NCBI GenBank assembly: GCA_001917175.1
Contig: MNTV01000009.1
Span: 1 to 20,065 of the forward strand
Length of the DNA stretch: 20,065 bases
DNA from: Azospirillum sp. 51_20
GTDB taxonomy: Bacteria > Pseudomonadota > Alphaproteobacteria > RF32 > CAG-239
Direction: 5' to 3'
This document shows positions 6,998-13,917 of the stretch, piece by piece. Positions within the stretch are counted from its first letter, which is position 1, and every line of letters begins with the position of its first letter. A program made the translations under genes and the position numbers. The notes under the pieces were generated by a model. It was not told the DNA's origin, ran no database searches, and worked only from the letters and a program-made list of their open reading frames with translations.

Positions 6998-7924
6998 TTA
7001 AATCTTGAGGAAACGGCGGATTTCCTTCTTCAAAGTACGGGCCATCAACGGTCCGACATGCCCTTTTTCCGGCACAATTACCAGTTTGGACGCCGGCAGC
7101 GCCTTATGCAGGCGCCAGGCGCCGATCAGCGGACAGACCATATCCAGCCGGTTATGAACGATCAGCGCCGGCAGCTCCCTGATGCGCTCGACATTGCTCA
7201 TAATCTGGTCGTCTTTGAGCATAAACCCCGCTGCCGCATAGTTGATGAAAATCCTCGCCGCATTGACGTCGTCCTGAGTTACTTCCTTTTTCTCAAAAGC
7301 GGGCACCAGCTGCCCCAGCACCCGCTCGTAATTGCCGTAAAGGGAAGCCGCCTTAACCTGATCGGAGAGATTGCGGGAATTGACCATTTCGGCGTAATAT
7401 TCCGGCAGATTCGCGTTTTCCGGCATATTGCGGCGCAGTTTGTCCATCACGTCGGGATAAAACCAGCCGCTGACGTCATCCGTCCAGCCGGCGGAGATTT
7501 CGTCAGCAAGGAAAATTTTTGAAAGCAGCAGCGCTTTCACCCGCTCGGGATATTTTTCGGCAAACAGAAGCGCCAGCGTCGCCCCCCAGGAACCGCCGAG
7601 CAAAATAACCTTTTCCTTTATATCCAGAAAATCAAGCAGACGGGCGGCGTCGTGCAAAAGGTCGGCGGTGGTGTTGTGCGCGGTTTCTCCCGACGGCTGC
7701 GAACGACCGCACCCGCGCTGGTCAAAAAAGACGACCCGGAATTTGCGGCGGTCGAAAGCCTCCGCATGACGAAGGCGGGAAGCGCCGCCCGGCCCGCCAT
7801 GAAAAACCAGCACCGGCTTTCCGTCTTTGCTGCCGGCTTCCATAAAAAACACCTGATGTCCGTCTTCCTCGGGCAAATATCCCTGATTAAAAACTTTGGG
7901 AGCAAACCAATTAAACATGAGCAT
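6998..7924 (-). CDS. pip: Prolyl iminopeptidase-family alpha/beta hydrolase
   Basis: A 308-residue serine peptidase of family S33 that typically removes N-terminal proline from peptides. It shows the oxyanion block HGGPGG (42-47), DQRGCGRS, the nucleophile elbow GGSWGATLAL (Ser112), the acid in HNRLDMVCP and the catalytic His in KGHVGP near the C-terminus. The cap region and spacing fit the family; other S33 substrates cannot be excluded. ATG 7924 has AAAGG only four bases upstream, while ATG 7918 has it ten bases upstream, so the start is uncertain by two codons. No signal peptide is visible, so it is probably cytoplasmic. Confidence 0.88.
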   Translation of the reverse strand: MLMFNWFAPKVFNQGYLPEEDGHQVFFMEAGSKDGKPVLVFHGGPGGASRLRHAEAFDRRKFRVVFFDQRGCGRSQPSGETAHNTTADLLHDAARLLDFLDIKEKVILLGGSWGATLALLFAEKYPERVKALLLSKIFLADEISAGWTDDVSGWFYPDVMDKLRRNMPENANLPEYYAEMVNSRNLSDQVKAASLYGNYERVLGQLVPAFEKKEVTQDDVNAARIFINYAAAGFMLKDDQIMSNVERIRELPALIVHNRLDMVCPLIGAWRLHKALPASKLVIVPEKGHVGPLMARTLKKEIRRFLKI

Positions 7925-7997
7925 TTACCTTTTCTTTATTTTTATGTTTCATATTAATATAATCAAATTAATAATAAAGTAAAAAGGATATTTACCC
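7925..7997. promoter_or_regulatory. AT-rich divergent promoter region of pip and nagB
   Basis: This 73-bp gap is very AT-rich. It holds a consensus TATAAT (7958-7963, plus strand) and a 10-bp palindrome ATATTAATAT (7951-7960). A clear -35 partner is lacking. On the minus strand TTGATT followed by an AT-rich -10 about 16 bp away could serve pip. An operator at the palindrome is possible but unproven. Confidence 0.4.
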
Positions 7998-8804
7998 ATG
8001 AGACTGATTATTTCTCCCGATTACGAGCAATGTTCGCAGTGGGCCGCCGATTACGTCGCCTATAAAATCAAGGCCGCGCGCCCGACGGAAAACAAACCTT
8101 TCGTCATGGCCATTCCCGCCGGCAGCTCGCCGCTCGGCATGTTTGAACGCCTGATCGGCATGTTCCGCAAAGGCAGACTTTCGTTTCAAAACGTCGTCAT
8201 TTTCAACATGGACGAATATGTCGGTTTAAGCCCCGAAGACGAACAGAGCTACCACAACTTCCTGTGGAAAAACTTTTTCGACCATATCGACGTAAAAAAA
8301 AGCAACGTTCATCTTTTGAACGGACAGACGACGGACTTTGCCAAAGAATGCACGTCTTATGAAAAGCTGATCCGCAGTTACGGCGGCATCGACCTTCTGA
8401 TCGGCGGAGTCGGCGAAGACGGCCACGTCGCCTTTAACGAACCGGGTTCTTCTCTTGCTTCCCGCACCCGGGTAAAAACCTTAAACAAAAACACCGTCAA
8501 AGCCAACGCCCGCTTTTTTGACGACAATACCGACCTGGTACCGAGAAACGTCCTGACCATCGGCATTGCCACCATTATGGATGCCAAGGAAGTGATGATC
8601 ATTGCCAGCGGCGACAAAAAGGCAAAAGCCCTGCACTGCGCCATTGAAGGCAGCGTCAACCACATGTGCCCGGTAAGCATTCTGCAAATGCACCCCCACG
8701 CGCTGATCGTCTGCGACGAAGAAGCCACTTCCGAACTCAAAGCGGAAACCGTCCGTTACTTTAAGGAAAACGAAGAAGTCAAAATGCCGCAGAAGCGCAG
8801 ATAA
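7998..8804 (+). CDS. nagB: Glucosamine-6-phosphate deaminase
   Basis: A 268-residue enzyme that converts glucosamine-6-phosphate to fructose-6-phosphate and ammonia. Family blocks are IPAGSSPLGMFERL near the N-terminus, FNMDEYVGL, the catalytic stretch GGVGEDGHVAFNEPGSSLAS (Asp, His and Glu of the active site), RFFDDN, DAKEVMIIASGDKKA and GSVNHMCPVSILQMH. Length is that of the hexameric E. coli-type enzyme. An AAGGA lies about nine bases before the ATG. No nagA or transporter is adjacent, so it stands alone here. Confidence 0.95.
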   Translation: MRLIISPDYEQCSQWAADYVAYKIKAARPTENKPFVMAIPAGSSPLGMFERLIGMFRKGRLSFQNVVIFNMDEYVGLSPEDEQSYHNFLWKNFFDHIDVKKSNVHLLNGQTTDFAKECTSYEKLIRSYGGIDLLIGGVGEDGHVAFNEPGSSLASRTRVKTLNKNTVKANARFFDDNTDLVPRNVLTIGIATIMDAKEVMIIASGDKKAKALHCAIEGSVNHMCPVSILQMHPHALIVCDEEATSELKAETVRYFKENEEVKMPQKRR

Positions 8805-8921
8805 CTCCTGCCGTTTAATAGATATCCCCCGGTAAACAGGGGGTGCTAATCAGCTACAAACCTCACGGTTTGACCACACTTGTTGGCGTGGAACAGTATC
8901 TAACGACATCTTGGCATTCAG

Positions 8922-8943
8922 CCCCGAGTAAACTCGGGGTTTT
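8922..8943 (+). terminator. Rho-independent terminator downstream of nagB
   Basis: CCCCGAG (8922-8928) pairs with CTCGGGG (8933-8939) around a TAAA loop, followed by TTTTCT. It lies about 120 bp after the nagB stop, further than usual, so it may end a separate small transcript. Confidence 0.75.
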
Positions 8944-9074
8944 CTGTAAGGAATGTAATAAAACTTCCGCCGGCCGTTTGGAACCTCAAACGCCGAATTT
9001 CAGACTTCGCATCCTCACGGCCGGACGGAAGCGTTTGCGTCCACCTGTCCGTACCGACGTCCGAACCATAAAAG

Positions 9075-9115
9075 AAAAGCCTTTTCTTAAAAACTTTTAA
9101 GAAAAGGCTTTTTTG
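9075..9115. terminator. Long bidirectional terminator hairpin
   Basis: An 18-bp perfect stem (9075-9092 against 9095-9112) carries AAAAGCC at its base and a T-run on the 3' side for both strands. It separates the nagB side from the minus-strand gene ending at 9131 and probably terminates the latter. Confidence 0.85.
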
Positions 9116-9130
9116 TTCAGTGCCGCATGT

Positions 9131-9595
9131 TCACATGTTTATCCGGCGGTTTTTGGCTTCTCTGGAACGAAATCCCCATTTGGCCTCATACTCTTTGATC
9201 AATTCCTTGTTGCCGCTCTTAAGCAAAGCTACCTCGCCCCGTTCGGACAAAGGAAATTTTTCATACAGTTTGCGGGTTGCGGAAACAAGCTTACTGCTTA
9301 TTAAAGCTTCCTCGGCATCCACCCACAAAACATGGTACAGATCAAGATACCCCAAAATCAGCGCCTCTATTTTCAAACGCACCATCAACAATTCGTTAAA
9401 ACTGTCGAAATTCCCTTTTTGCGCTGCCAGCAAAATCAAACGCACGTCCTTTGATGCAATCAACAGAGTCAAACCGTCGCGCGTCAGCTGTTTTGTACGC
9501 AGATAAAGTTCCCGTTCTTCGTATGATCCGGATTTCAGCACGCCAATATCCTCTTGCACACGTTCCGGCGTTTCCCAGAAATATTCCATAACCAT
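9131..9595 (-). CDS. Hypothetical protein, helical, 154 residues
   Basis: I do not recognise this gene. The protein is predicted soluble and mostly helical, with no signal peptide or membrane segment. Two stretches look like degenerate copies of one helical repeat: LYLRTKQLTRDGLTLLIASK and LYEKFPLSERGEVALLKSGN, the second continuing KELIKEY. This is the style of short helical-repeat proteins with an L-x(3)-G-x(3)-L-I-x-S-G/K-N/D core. The ATG at 9595 lacks a good Shine-Dalgarno sequence (AT-rich leader); ATG 9589 is an alternative. A well-formed promoter lies upstream and a terminator downstream, so it is a single-gene unit and probably real. Confidence 0.65.
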   Translation of the reverse strand: MVMEYFWETPERVQEDIGVLKSGSYEERELYLRTKQLTRDGLTLLIASKDVRLILLAAQKGNFDSFNELLMVRLKIEALILGYLDLYHVLWVDAEEALISSKLVSATRKLYEKFPLSERGEVALLKSGNKELIKEYEAKWGFRSREAKNRRINM

Positions 9596-9630
9596 AAAAA
9601 TTTAAGTAAATAATAAAATTTTGACAAAAA

Positions 9631-9659
9631 AAGATATATCCGACGGCAGCAACTGTCAA
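9631..9659 (-). promoter_or_regulatory. Promoter of the 154-residue hypothetical gene
   Basis: On the minus strand, -35 TTGACA (9659-9654, consensus) and -10 TATCTT (9636-9631) are separated by 17 bp. Transcription would start about 30 bases before the ATG. Confidence 0.6.
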
Positions 9660-9666
9660 GAAAATA

Positions 9667-10440
9667 TTACTGCATGGCAATGCTCAGCCCGCACATGAGG
9701 ACAAAACCGGCAAAGAACGCCAGCGCCGACTTTTTGCTCTGTTTGGCGTCGTAAGTTTCGGGCAAAACCTCGTTGACAATAACAAACAGCATCGCCCCGC
9801 CGGCAAAAGCCATTCCGAGCGGCACCATCAGCGACCCGAAGTCGGCGATCAGAAGCCCGAAAACCGCCCCCAGCGGCTGCATCATTCCGCTCAAAGTCGC
9901 GGCCAGAGCGGCCTTCAGGCGGGAATAGCCGGCCGCGATCAATGCAATTGCCACGGTCAGCCCCTCGGGAATGTTTTGCAGAGCAATGCCGATGGTCAGA
10001 CTTTCCGGATTGCTCAAATTTTCACCGCCGTAAGCCACGCCGATCGCCAGCCCTTCCGGCATCTTGTGAATGCTGACGGCAATTACGAACAGCCAGGCGG
10101 CGCCGATATTCATCATGCCGCCGTGGTGCCCGGAAATTTCATGTTCGTGCGGCAGCAAAGCGTTCAACATCCCGATCAGACTCATGCCGGCAAACACCGC
10201 CGCCGAAAACCACAACGCCGTTTCCCCGCTGCCGGGCAGCAGCTGCTTAAGCCCGGTCAGCGCCGGATCCATCAGCGAAAAGAACGCCGCCGCCAGCATT
10301 ACTCCGGCCGCCGTGTTCAACATCAGATTGATGTCGTCTTTCGAATAAACCGCCTTGAAAAAAGTGAGAAAGCCGCCGGCTCCGGTCACCAGACCGGCCA
10401 AAATCGAAGCCGTCAGCCCTTCCGCCATAAAACCCGTCAT
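9667..10440 (-). CDS. ZIP family metal transporter
   Basis: A 257-residue inner-membrane protein with about eight hydrophobic segments, expected to import Zn2+ or related divalent metals. The paired metal-site motifs of TM4 and TM5 are visible as HKMPEGLAIGVA and QNIPEGL. A His-rich loop PHEHEISGHHGG lies between TM3 and TM4, and NEVLPE is near the C-terminus. These match the ZupT/GufA branch. The ATG at 10440 has GGGAGG close upstream. It has its own promoter between it and the HD gene, on the same strand. Confidence 0.92.
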   Translation of the reverse strand: MTGFMAEGLTASILAGLVTGAGGFLTFFKAVYSKDDINLMLNTAAGVMLAAAFFSLMDPALTGLKQLLPGSGETALWFSAAVFAGMSLIGMLNALLPHEHEISGHHGGMMNIGAAWLFVIAVSIHKMPEGLAIGVAYGGENLSNPESLTIGIALQNIPEGLTVAIALIAAGYSRLKAALAATLSGMMQPLGAVFGLLIADFGSLMVPLGMAFAGGAMLFVIVNEVLPETYDAKQSKKSALAFFAGFVLMCGLSIAMQ

Positions 10441-10475
10441 ATATCCTCCCGTCCGAATTCAAAAAGCCTGCGTCA

Positions 10476-10504
10476 GTATAATCGCAAAAACGCTGTTTCG
10501 GCAA
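10476..10504 (-). promoter_or_regulatory. Promoter of the ZIP transporter gene
   Basis: On the minus strand, -35 TTGCCG (10504-10499) and -10 TTATAC (10481-10476) are separated by 17 bp, just after the stop of the HD gene. No obvious Zur-type palindrome is seen over it. Confidence 0.5.
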
Positions 10505-10513
10505 CCGGAATTT

Positions 10514-11353
10514 TTAGCTTTGCGGCAACGGAGAAAAACCGAACCTTTCCCGGACAAAATCCCCTGTCTCACGACGCATTTTCCCGTTTAGGCCGCTGTC
10601 GTCATGAAAACGCTGCAAAACGTCAAACATCATGTCGACCAGGTTAAGCCGGAGACAAAAAGCCGCCGAACTGCCATAGTTGAGATCATAAATCCAGCTG
10701 ACATATCCCAGCATTTCGTCCGCCCGGGTGCGTATCTTCCGCCGGTCGACCGGCTGATGCCGCCAAAAGTCTTCCAGCACGCCGGCAGATATCCGCCGCC
10801 TTTTGTCGCTCACCTCTTCCGGATAAGGCACAAACAGGGGCACCAGCATTTTTTGATCATACATCATCAGGTTAAAATTGGCAATTTTATCGGCGTCACG
10901 GATCAGAAAAAGTATCTTTTCCACCTCCTCCTTCAAAACCGGATCGGCAATCGCACAATATTCTTCGTCTTTGTAAAAATCGCCGATCAAATGCCCGTGA
11001 TGCTTAATCGGCAGCGTTATTCGCACATCGCTGTAAAGCGGAATTTTCCTCAGTTTTTCCCCTCCCGCAACGCTGTGGTCAAACGGACCTTTGGCGCCGA
11101 GAAAACGTTCCCGGATTTCGTCAAAACGGGCAATGTCGTGCAGCAGCACCGCCGTTTTCGCCAGATCGACGAACTCTTCTCCCCGGCCGGCAAACCAAGG
11201 TTCGTGCCGGATGATGAAATTTCCCGCGCCCAAAACCTGCAGACTGTGGCGGTACTTTTCGTCGGCATAAGCCGCATAATGAGGAGAAACCGCCACAATT
11301 TCCCGGTTCCCGTAATATTCGTCAAGCAAAATCTTTCGTGCCCCGTCAAGCAT
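10514..11353 (-). CDS. HD domain phosphohydrolase
   Basis: A 279-residue metal-dependent hydrolase of the HD superfamily. The ordered metal ligands are visible: RHSLQVL (His), LLHDIARFDEI (the HD pair), IKHHG (His-His) and RDADKIANFNLM (Asp). Such enzymes hydrolyse phosphoester bonds in nucleotides or second messengers; the substrate is not evident and no other signalling domain is attached. The ATG at 11353 is preceded by GGGAGGG four bases upstream, so the GTG start at 11368 is rejected. It diverges from recA. Confidence 0.85.
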   Translation of the reverse strand: MLDGARKILLDEYYGNREIVAVSPHYAAYADEKYRHSLQVLGAGNFIIRHEPWFAGRGEEFVDLAKTAVLLHDIARFDEIRERFLGAKGPFDHSVAGGEKLRKIPLYSDVRITLPIKHHGHLIGDFYKDEEYCAIADPVLKEEVEKILFLIRDADKIANFNLMMYDQKMLVPLFVPYPEEVSDKRRRISAGVLEDFWRHQPVDRRKIRTRADEMLGYVSWIYDLNYGSSAAFCLRLNLVDMMFDVLQRFHDDSGLNGKMRRETGDFVRERFGFSPLPQS

Positions 11354-11420
11354 TTTTCCCTCCCGCACTCATTATCAAACGGCGCCGGTTACTTTTCCGT
11401 AAACAAAACGAAAAAAACGC

Positions 11421-11449
11421 TTGCCAAAAGAACAAATTTAGAACATTGT
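11421..11449 (+). promoter_or_regulatory. Candidate recA promoter overlapping the SOS box
   Basis: -35 TTGCCA (11421-11426) is followed 17 bp later by a weak -10 CATTGT (11444-11449), giving a leader of about 95 bases. The LexA box lies in the spacer and touches the -10, the usual position for repression. Confidence 0.5.
11430..11444 (+). promoter_or_regulatory. LexA (SOS) box of recA, alphaproteobacterial type
   Basis: GAAC-N7-GAAC (GAAC, AAATTTA, GAAC) is the reverse complement of the direct repeat GTTC-N7-GTTC bound by alphaproteobacterial LexA. It lies about 105 bp before recA, between the candidate -35 and -10. It differs from the palindromic CTGT-N8-ACAG box of gammaproteobacteria. Confidence 0.85.
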
Positions 11450-11549
11450 AGTTTTCGGCGGATAACTGCAAAGCGCCGTTTGCAATCGACGGCAAATTAT
11501 CGGATAGTAGAAAACAAATTAAGACAACAAACAGGAAAGTACAAGCAAA

Positions 11550-12581
11550 ATGGAAAAAGACAAAGCATTGGACGCTGCCCTGACCCAGATTGAAAGAACC
11601 TTCGGCAAAGGCTCGATCATGCGGCTCGGGCAAAACACCAACATCGACATCGAAGCCATTTCCACCGGTTCGCTCGGAACCGACATCGCGTTGGGAATCG
11701 GAGGTTTGCCCAAAGGCCGGATTATCGAAATCTACGGACCGGAAAGCTCCGGCAAAACCACTTTTGCCTTAAGCGTGGTGGCTCAGGCGCAGAAAAAAGG
11801 CGGCATCTGCGCGTTTGTCGACGCCGAACACGCCCTGGATCCCTCTTATGCCAAAAAAATCGGCGTAGACATTGAGAACCTGCTGGTTTCCCAGCCGGAT
11901 TCCGGCGAACAGGCGCTGGAAATCGCCGACACGCTGGTACGCTCCGGCGCCATTGATGTACTGGTCGTCGATTCGGTCGCCGCTCTCGTCCCCAAGGCCG
12001 AACTGGAAGGTGAAATGGGCGATTCCCACATGGGGCTGCAGGCCCGCCTGATGAGCCAGGCGCTGCGCAAACTGACCTCCACCGTTTCCCGTTCCAACAC
12101 GCTGATCATCTTCATCAACCAGATCCGCATGAAAATCGGCGTTATGTTCGGCAGCCCGGAAACCACCACCGGCGGCAACGCGCTGAAATTCTACGCCTCG
12201 GTGCGCCTCGACATTCGCCGCATCGGCTCAATCAAAGACAAAGACGAAGTGATCGGCAGCCAGACCAGGGTCAAAATCGTCAAAAACAAAGTGGCTCCTC
12301 CGTTTAAGACCGTCGACTTCGACATCATGTACGGGGAAGGCATTTCCAAAACCGGCGAGCTGATCGACCTCGGCGTCAAAGCCGGTCTGGTCGAAAAATC
12401 CGGCGCATGGTTCTCCTATAAGGGCGAAAAACTCGGCCAGGGGCGGGAAAACGCCAAGATATTCCTGCGCGACCATCCGGAAATTGCCAACGAGATCGAA
12501 AACAAAATCCGCGCGGACGCCGGCCACCTGACGGTGGAAATGATGGGCGACGACGAAAACGAAGCCGTCGGCGAAGATTAA
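11550..12581 (+). CDS. recA: Recombinase RecA
   Basis: A 343-residue DNA strand-exchange protein and co-protease for LexA cleavage. The Walker A motif GPESSGKTT is at 63-71, Walker B in VLVVDSVAAL, the L1 region around EGEMGDSHMGLQARLMSQALR and the L2 region around MFGSPETTTGGNALKFYASVR. The acidic C-terminal tail MMGDDENEAVGED is normal. The N-terminus KDKALDAALTQIERTFGKGSIM is typical. The RBS (AGGAAAG) is rather far from the ATG. Regulation by LexA is supported by the upstream box, and a terminator follows. Residues such as SGAWFSYKGEKLGQGRENAK fit Alphaproteobacteria. Confidence 0.99.
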   Translation: MEKDKALDAALTQIERTFGKGSIMRLGQNTNIDIEAISTGSLGTDIALGIGGLPKGRIIEIYGPESSGKTTFALSVVAQAQKKGGICAFVDAEHALDPSYAKKIGVDIENLLVSQPDSGEQALEIADTLVRSGAIDVLVVDSVAALVPKAELEGEMGDSHMGLQARLMSQALRKLTSTVSRSNTLIIFINQIRMKIGVMFGSPETTTGGNALKFYASVRLDIRRIGSIKDKDEVIGSQTRVKIVKNKVAPPFKTVDFDIMYGEGISKTGELIDLGVKAGLVEKSGAWFSYKGEKLGQGRENAKIFLRDHPEIANEIENKIRADAGHLTVEMMGDDENEAVGED

Positions 12582-12618
12582 ACATCTTTCCGGAAAAATA
12601 CGGTTTTTGTACCGCACA

Positions 12619-12652
12619 AAGAAGCCTCCGGTTTTTACCGGGGGCTTCTTTT
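12619..12652 (+). terminator. Rho-independent terminator of recA
   Basis: AAGAAGCCTCCGGT pairs with ACCGGGGGCTTCTT (one wobble pair) around a TTTT loop and ends in TTTT. It lies 38 bp after the recA stop. Confidence 0.9.
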
Positions 12653-12750
12653 AACCCGAAAAATCTCCGCCGACCCGCAAAGGAAAAACCACGCCGGCAA
12701 AAACCCGGGCACCGCGGGCAATTCCGGCGAACGCCGCAGGACAGGCATTC

Positions 12751-12806
12751 CTGCCCGCCGGATATTTTGAATAACTGCCGCAAGCGGCTTTTTTTTACCC
12801 GCCGTT
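12751..12806. repeat. Degenerate partial copy of the recA-ppa repeat
   Basis: CTGCCCGCCGG followed by AGCGGC-T8-ACCCGCCGTTTT resembles the last third of the full repeats (CTGCCCGCCGG ... AACGGCTTTTACCCGCCGT). The middle is diverged. It includes the GCCGC-AA-GCGGC-T8 hairpin at 12777-12796. Confidence 0.4.
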
Positions 12807-12845
12807 TTGAAAGCTATATTGTCAAGGAAACATACTCTGCGACAG

Positions 12846-12974
12846 TAAAAAAGGCGCCGATAACGCGCCTTCCGTTTTTTCTCGGGCAAACATGCTGCCC
12901 TTGCTTTTTTGCGGACAGCGCCGACCGCCCTGCCCGCCGGTCCTGCGGAAAAAGAAACGGCTTTTACCCGCCGT
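12846..12974. repeat. Hairpin-rich direct repeat, copy A
   Basis: About 129 bp, nearly identical to 13158-13288. In order it holds AAGGCGC/GCGCCTT (12851-12857 and 12865-12871) with flanking A6 and T6, so a terminator on both strands. Next is GGGCA/TGCCC (12884-12888 and 12896-12900) followed by a T-run, then a GC-rich imperfect palindrome near 12911-12948. Confidence 0.9.
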
Positions 12975-13157
12975 GCTTACGAAACACCGCTTTTGCCCTA
13001 AAACTCCGTAATATTCCGACAAAGGCGGACGCCGCAAATAAGACATAAATCCCCTTCCCGGCAGTTCCGCATCACTGCTGAAAAAAATAACCGCAAACGG
13101 CGTTTTGACGCTGCTGCCGAATCCGACTCAAAAAAACGCCGGCTGCTGCCGCGGCAA

Positions 13158-13288
13158 TAAAAAAGGCGCCGATAACGCGCCTTCCTTTTTTTCTCGGGCA
13201 AACATGCTGCCCTTGCTTTTTTGCGGACAGCGCCGACCGCCCTGCCCGCCGGTCCTGCGAGAAAAAGAAACGGCTTTTTACCCCCCGT
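13158..13288. repeat. Hairpin-rich direct repeat, copy B
   Basis: Same layout as copy A, offset by 312 bp, with only a handful of substitutions and short length changes in homopolymers. Its right end overlaps the last few codons and stop of ppa, so on the minus strand its AAGGCGC/GCGCCTT hairpin (13163-13183) plus T6 probably terminates ppa. Confidence 0.9.
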
Positions 13289-13829
13289 ATCCCGGCAGCG
13301 TTTCCTTGTTGTCGTCATAAAGTTTCAGGGCTTCCCTGATCGTTTGCCTGGCATCCTCGGGACCGAGAAACGTTTCAATAATCACTTCCTTGTTTTCAAG
13401 AATTTTATAATCCTCAAAAAAGCGTTTCAGCGTTTTCAGACAATGCGGCGGCAGTTCGTCAATCGACGTATAATGATTGTATTCCGGATCATCGACATGA
13501 ACGGCAATAATCTTGTCGTCCGGTTCGCCCTGATCAATCATTTTCATCACCCCGATCGGCCGCGCCCGCACGATCGTCAGCGGCAGAACAGGCTCCTGCC
13601 CCAGCACCAGAATGTCCAGAGGATCGTTGTCGCCGCAATAACTGCGGGGAATAAAACCGTAATTGGCGGGATAATGCACCGCACTGTACAAAATCCGGTC
13701 CACCTTCAGCAGACCGCTCAGTTTTTCCAGTTCGTATTTGACGTTGGAACCTTTCGGAACTTCAATGATGGCATTGATGATCTCCGGCCGTTCCTTACCG
13801 GCGGTAACGCCGTGCCATGGATGCAGCAT
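13278..13829 (-). CDS. ppa: Inorganic pyrophosphatase (soluble family I)
   Basis: A 183-residue cytoplasmic enzyme that hydrolyses pyrophosphate and pulls biosynthetic reactions forward. Family signatures are IEVPKGSNVKYE, HYPANYGFIP, the metal-binding DNDPLDILVL, a basic/acidic DDKIIAV and LKRFFEDYK. Length is normal for bacterial family I. AAAGGA about ten bases upstream supports ATG 13829. The last four codons and stop lie inside repeat copy B, so the C-terminus may have been shaped by it; GYGG is a plausible natural end. Confidence 0.96.
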   Translation of the reverse strand: MLHPWHGVTAGKERPEIINAIIEVPKGSNVKYELEKLSGLLKVDRILYSAVHYPANYGFIPRSYCGDNDPLDILVLGQEPVLPLTIVRARPIGVMKMIDQGEPDDKIIAVHVDDPEYNHYTSIDELPPHCLKTLKRFFEDYKILENKEVIIETFLGPEDARQTIREALKLYDDNKETLPGYGG

Positions 13830-13877
13830 TTTTTAAAAATCCTTTCTTAAAAATAACTCTTAAAGTCAATGCCGATG

Positions 13878-13906
13878 ACAATATAATAAAAAAAATCCCT
13901 TTTCAA
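13878..13906 (-). promoter_or_regulatory. Promoter of ppa
   Basis: On the minus strand, -35 TTGAAA (13906-13901) and -10 TATTGT (13883-13878) are separated by a 17-bp T-rich spacer. The predicted leader is about 40 bases. Confidence 0.55.
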
Positions 13907-13917
13907 GAGCCCGGGCA

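Larger units (their letters stand above)
6586..7001 (+). pseudogene. msrB: Peptide-methionine (R)-S-oxide reductase, frameshifted by a 41-bp tandem duplication
   Basis: MsrB reduces methionine-R-sulfoxide in damaged proteins. The start (6586) has GGAG six bases upstream and reads MQKNRVLTAEQYNILRHRAT. After 6691 a 41-bp block is repeated and shifts the frame. The rest (YVCAGCGNPLF, CGWPSF, CCANCHSHLGHVFDDGP and RFCINSLALEF) continues in the other frame to TAA at 6999-7001. The two CxxC zinc pairs and the catalytic Cys in RFCINS are all intact. Removing one 41-bp copy gives a perfect 124-residue MsrB. The gene is therefore either freshly mutated or mis-assembled. It overlaps the convergent pip gene by 4 bp. 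Confidence 0.9.
8805..9130. other. Hairpin-rich non-coding region after nagB
   Basis: No convincing gene is present. Structures in order: a CCCCC/GGGGG hairpin (8826-8843), a strong terminator (8922-8943), a compound inverted repeat (a CTTCCGCCGGCCG-like arm near 8966 against CGGCCGGACGGAAG near 9022) that encloses CGTTTG/CAAACG, and a long terminator hairpin (9075-9112). Between the first two lies about 80 bases without obvious coding sense. It could hold a small RNA or the remnant of a mobile element. Confidence 0.5.
12653..13277. other. Non-coding, repeat-filled region between recA and ppa
   Basis: No credible gene is present; open frames are Lys/Arg/Phe-rich and partly duplicated because of the repeat. 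The region contains a terminator-like hairpin (12777-12796), two copies of a 130-bp repeat and a degenerate third piece. Three or more terminator-type hairpins with T-runs on the plus strand follow one another, more than recA would need. Confidence 0.7.

Noticed and set aside
8843..9100. Reading frame (VLISYKPHGLTTLVGVEQYL ...) as the C-terminal end of a TnpB-like protein with an IS200/IS605 right end
   Set aside because: The resemblance is too vague, no zinc-finger or RuvC motif is present, and the frame runs through a terminator hairpin.
12846..13288. CRISPR-like array from repeated units
   Set aside because: Only two full copies of 130 bp, far too long for CRISPR repeats, with no cas genes.
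12822..13318. Minus-strand reading frames sharing the peptide PEKKRKARYRRLFYC
   Set aside because: The shared peptide comes from the 130-bp DNA repeat full of hairpins; composition is not protein-like and no RBS is present.
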